From: DATFWC01 sp963777755
GTDB taxonomy: Bacteria > Pseudomonadota > Alphaproteobacteria > Rhizobiales > Xanthobacteraceae
Assembly (NCBI GenBank): GCA_963777755.1
Contig: CAVZSC010000017.1
Span: forward strand, 1-64,000
Direction: 5' to 3'
Length of the DNA stretch: 64,000 nucleotides
The notes under the pieces are model-generated. The model was given only the letters and a program-made list of their open reading frames with translations. It searched no databases and was not told where the DNA came from. The position numbers were made by a program, and so were the translations under genes. Shown in pieces: positions 63,928 to 64,000 of this stretch. Every line of letters begins with the position of its first letter. Within the stretch, counting starts at the first letter, position 1.

Positions 63928-64000
63928 ATGGGAACGGTCATGATCCGATGCCCACAAACCGGACGCGAGATTGCGACGGGGTTCGAAGCCGATGCGGCGC
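63928..64000 (+). CDS. Small CxxTG protein (partial, cut by window edge)
   Basis: Starts at ATG 63928, nine bases after AGAAGGAG: MGTVMIRCPQTGREIATGFEADAA, then the window ends. The CPQTGREIATGFE opening is that of a short alphaproteobacterial family that usually continues to a CPxC-x-H-W ending; the gene at 8106 is a related member. An ATG at 63940 is an alternative start. Confidence 0.7.
   Translation, partial: MGTVMIRCPQTGREIATGFEADAA

Overview
The window is high-GC DNA from an alphaproteobacterium, most likely a Hyphomicrobiales (Rhizobiales) member of the Bradyrhizobiaceae/Xanthobacteraceae type. Reasons: a gyrA / ssb / uvrA neighbourhood, LexA boxes of the alphaproteobacterial GTTC-N7-GTTC form, several Bug-type tripartite tricarboxylate transporter binding proteins, short alphaproteobacterial families (DUF2842, small CxxTG proteins), and intergenic palindromes typical of the group. 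No rRNA, tRNA, CRISPR array or transposase was seen.

Layout. 1-5.1 kb: a membrane protein running off the left edge, a repeat-rich bluetail-type surface protein, an HTH-like protein, a 4,5-dihydroxyphthalate decarboxylase-like binding protein and a solitary BrnA-like antitoxin; four of these five are frameshifted. 5.1-15 kb: an MDR oxidoreductase, a diguanylate cyclase, a large exported protein of unknown function, rplM-rpsI and a DUF3857/transglutaminase protein. 15-22.9 kb: acyl-CoA genes (thioesterase, two enoyl-CoA hydratases), O-acetylhomoserine sulfhydrylase, a polysaccharide deacetylase and a PAS chemoreceptor. 22.9-38 kb: gyrA, MarC, an operon of SDR-DoxX / DUF2269 / phenylpyruvate (indolepyruvate) decarboxylase, a putative secreted metallopeptidase, ssb, a long coiled-coil protein and uvrA. 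38-47 kb: a VapBC-type toxin-antitoxin pair, an outer-membrane-like protein, HAD, GST and three glycosyltransferases. 47-60 kb: oxidative catabolism and uptake, with an IorA-type 2Fe-2S subunit and two tandem IorB-type molybdenum subunits, a 3-hydroxybenzoate 6-hydroxylase-like enzyme, two Bug proteins around CorA, and a second, heavily frameshifted IorAB pair. 60-64 kb: tgt, a cytochrome c, queA and small proteins.

How the parts fit. ssb and uvrA carry LexA boxes and belong to the SOS response; a third box at 14953 shares a 22-base match with the ssb box but has no obvious SOS gene beside it. The 47-60 kb region looks like an aromatic/N-heterocycle hydroxylation and organic-acid uptake block. 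tgt and queA catalyse consecutive steps of queuosine tRNA modification.

Most unusual feature: two pairs of long hairpins bounded by CTAGTG...CACTAG (49511-49678 and 52460-52626) flank the IorA-IorB1 unit. Their stems differ in sequence between the two sites, but the changes are compensated on the opposite arm, and the pair order and spacing are kept.

Caution: apparent frameshifts are clustered. In 1-5.1 kb all read as single missing bases; in 57-61 kb all (about eleven, including in tgt) read as single extra bases. Consensus errors are therefore at least as likely as real gene decay there.
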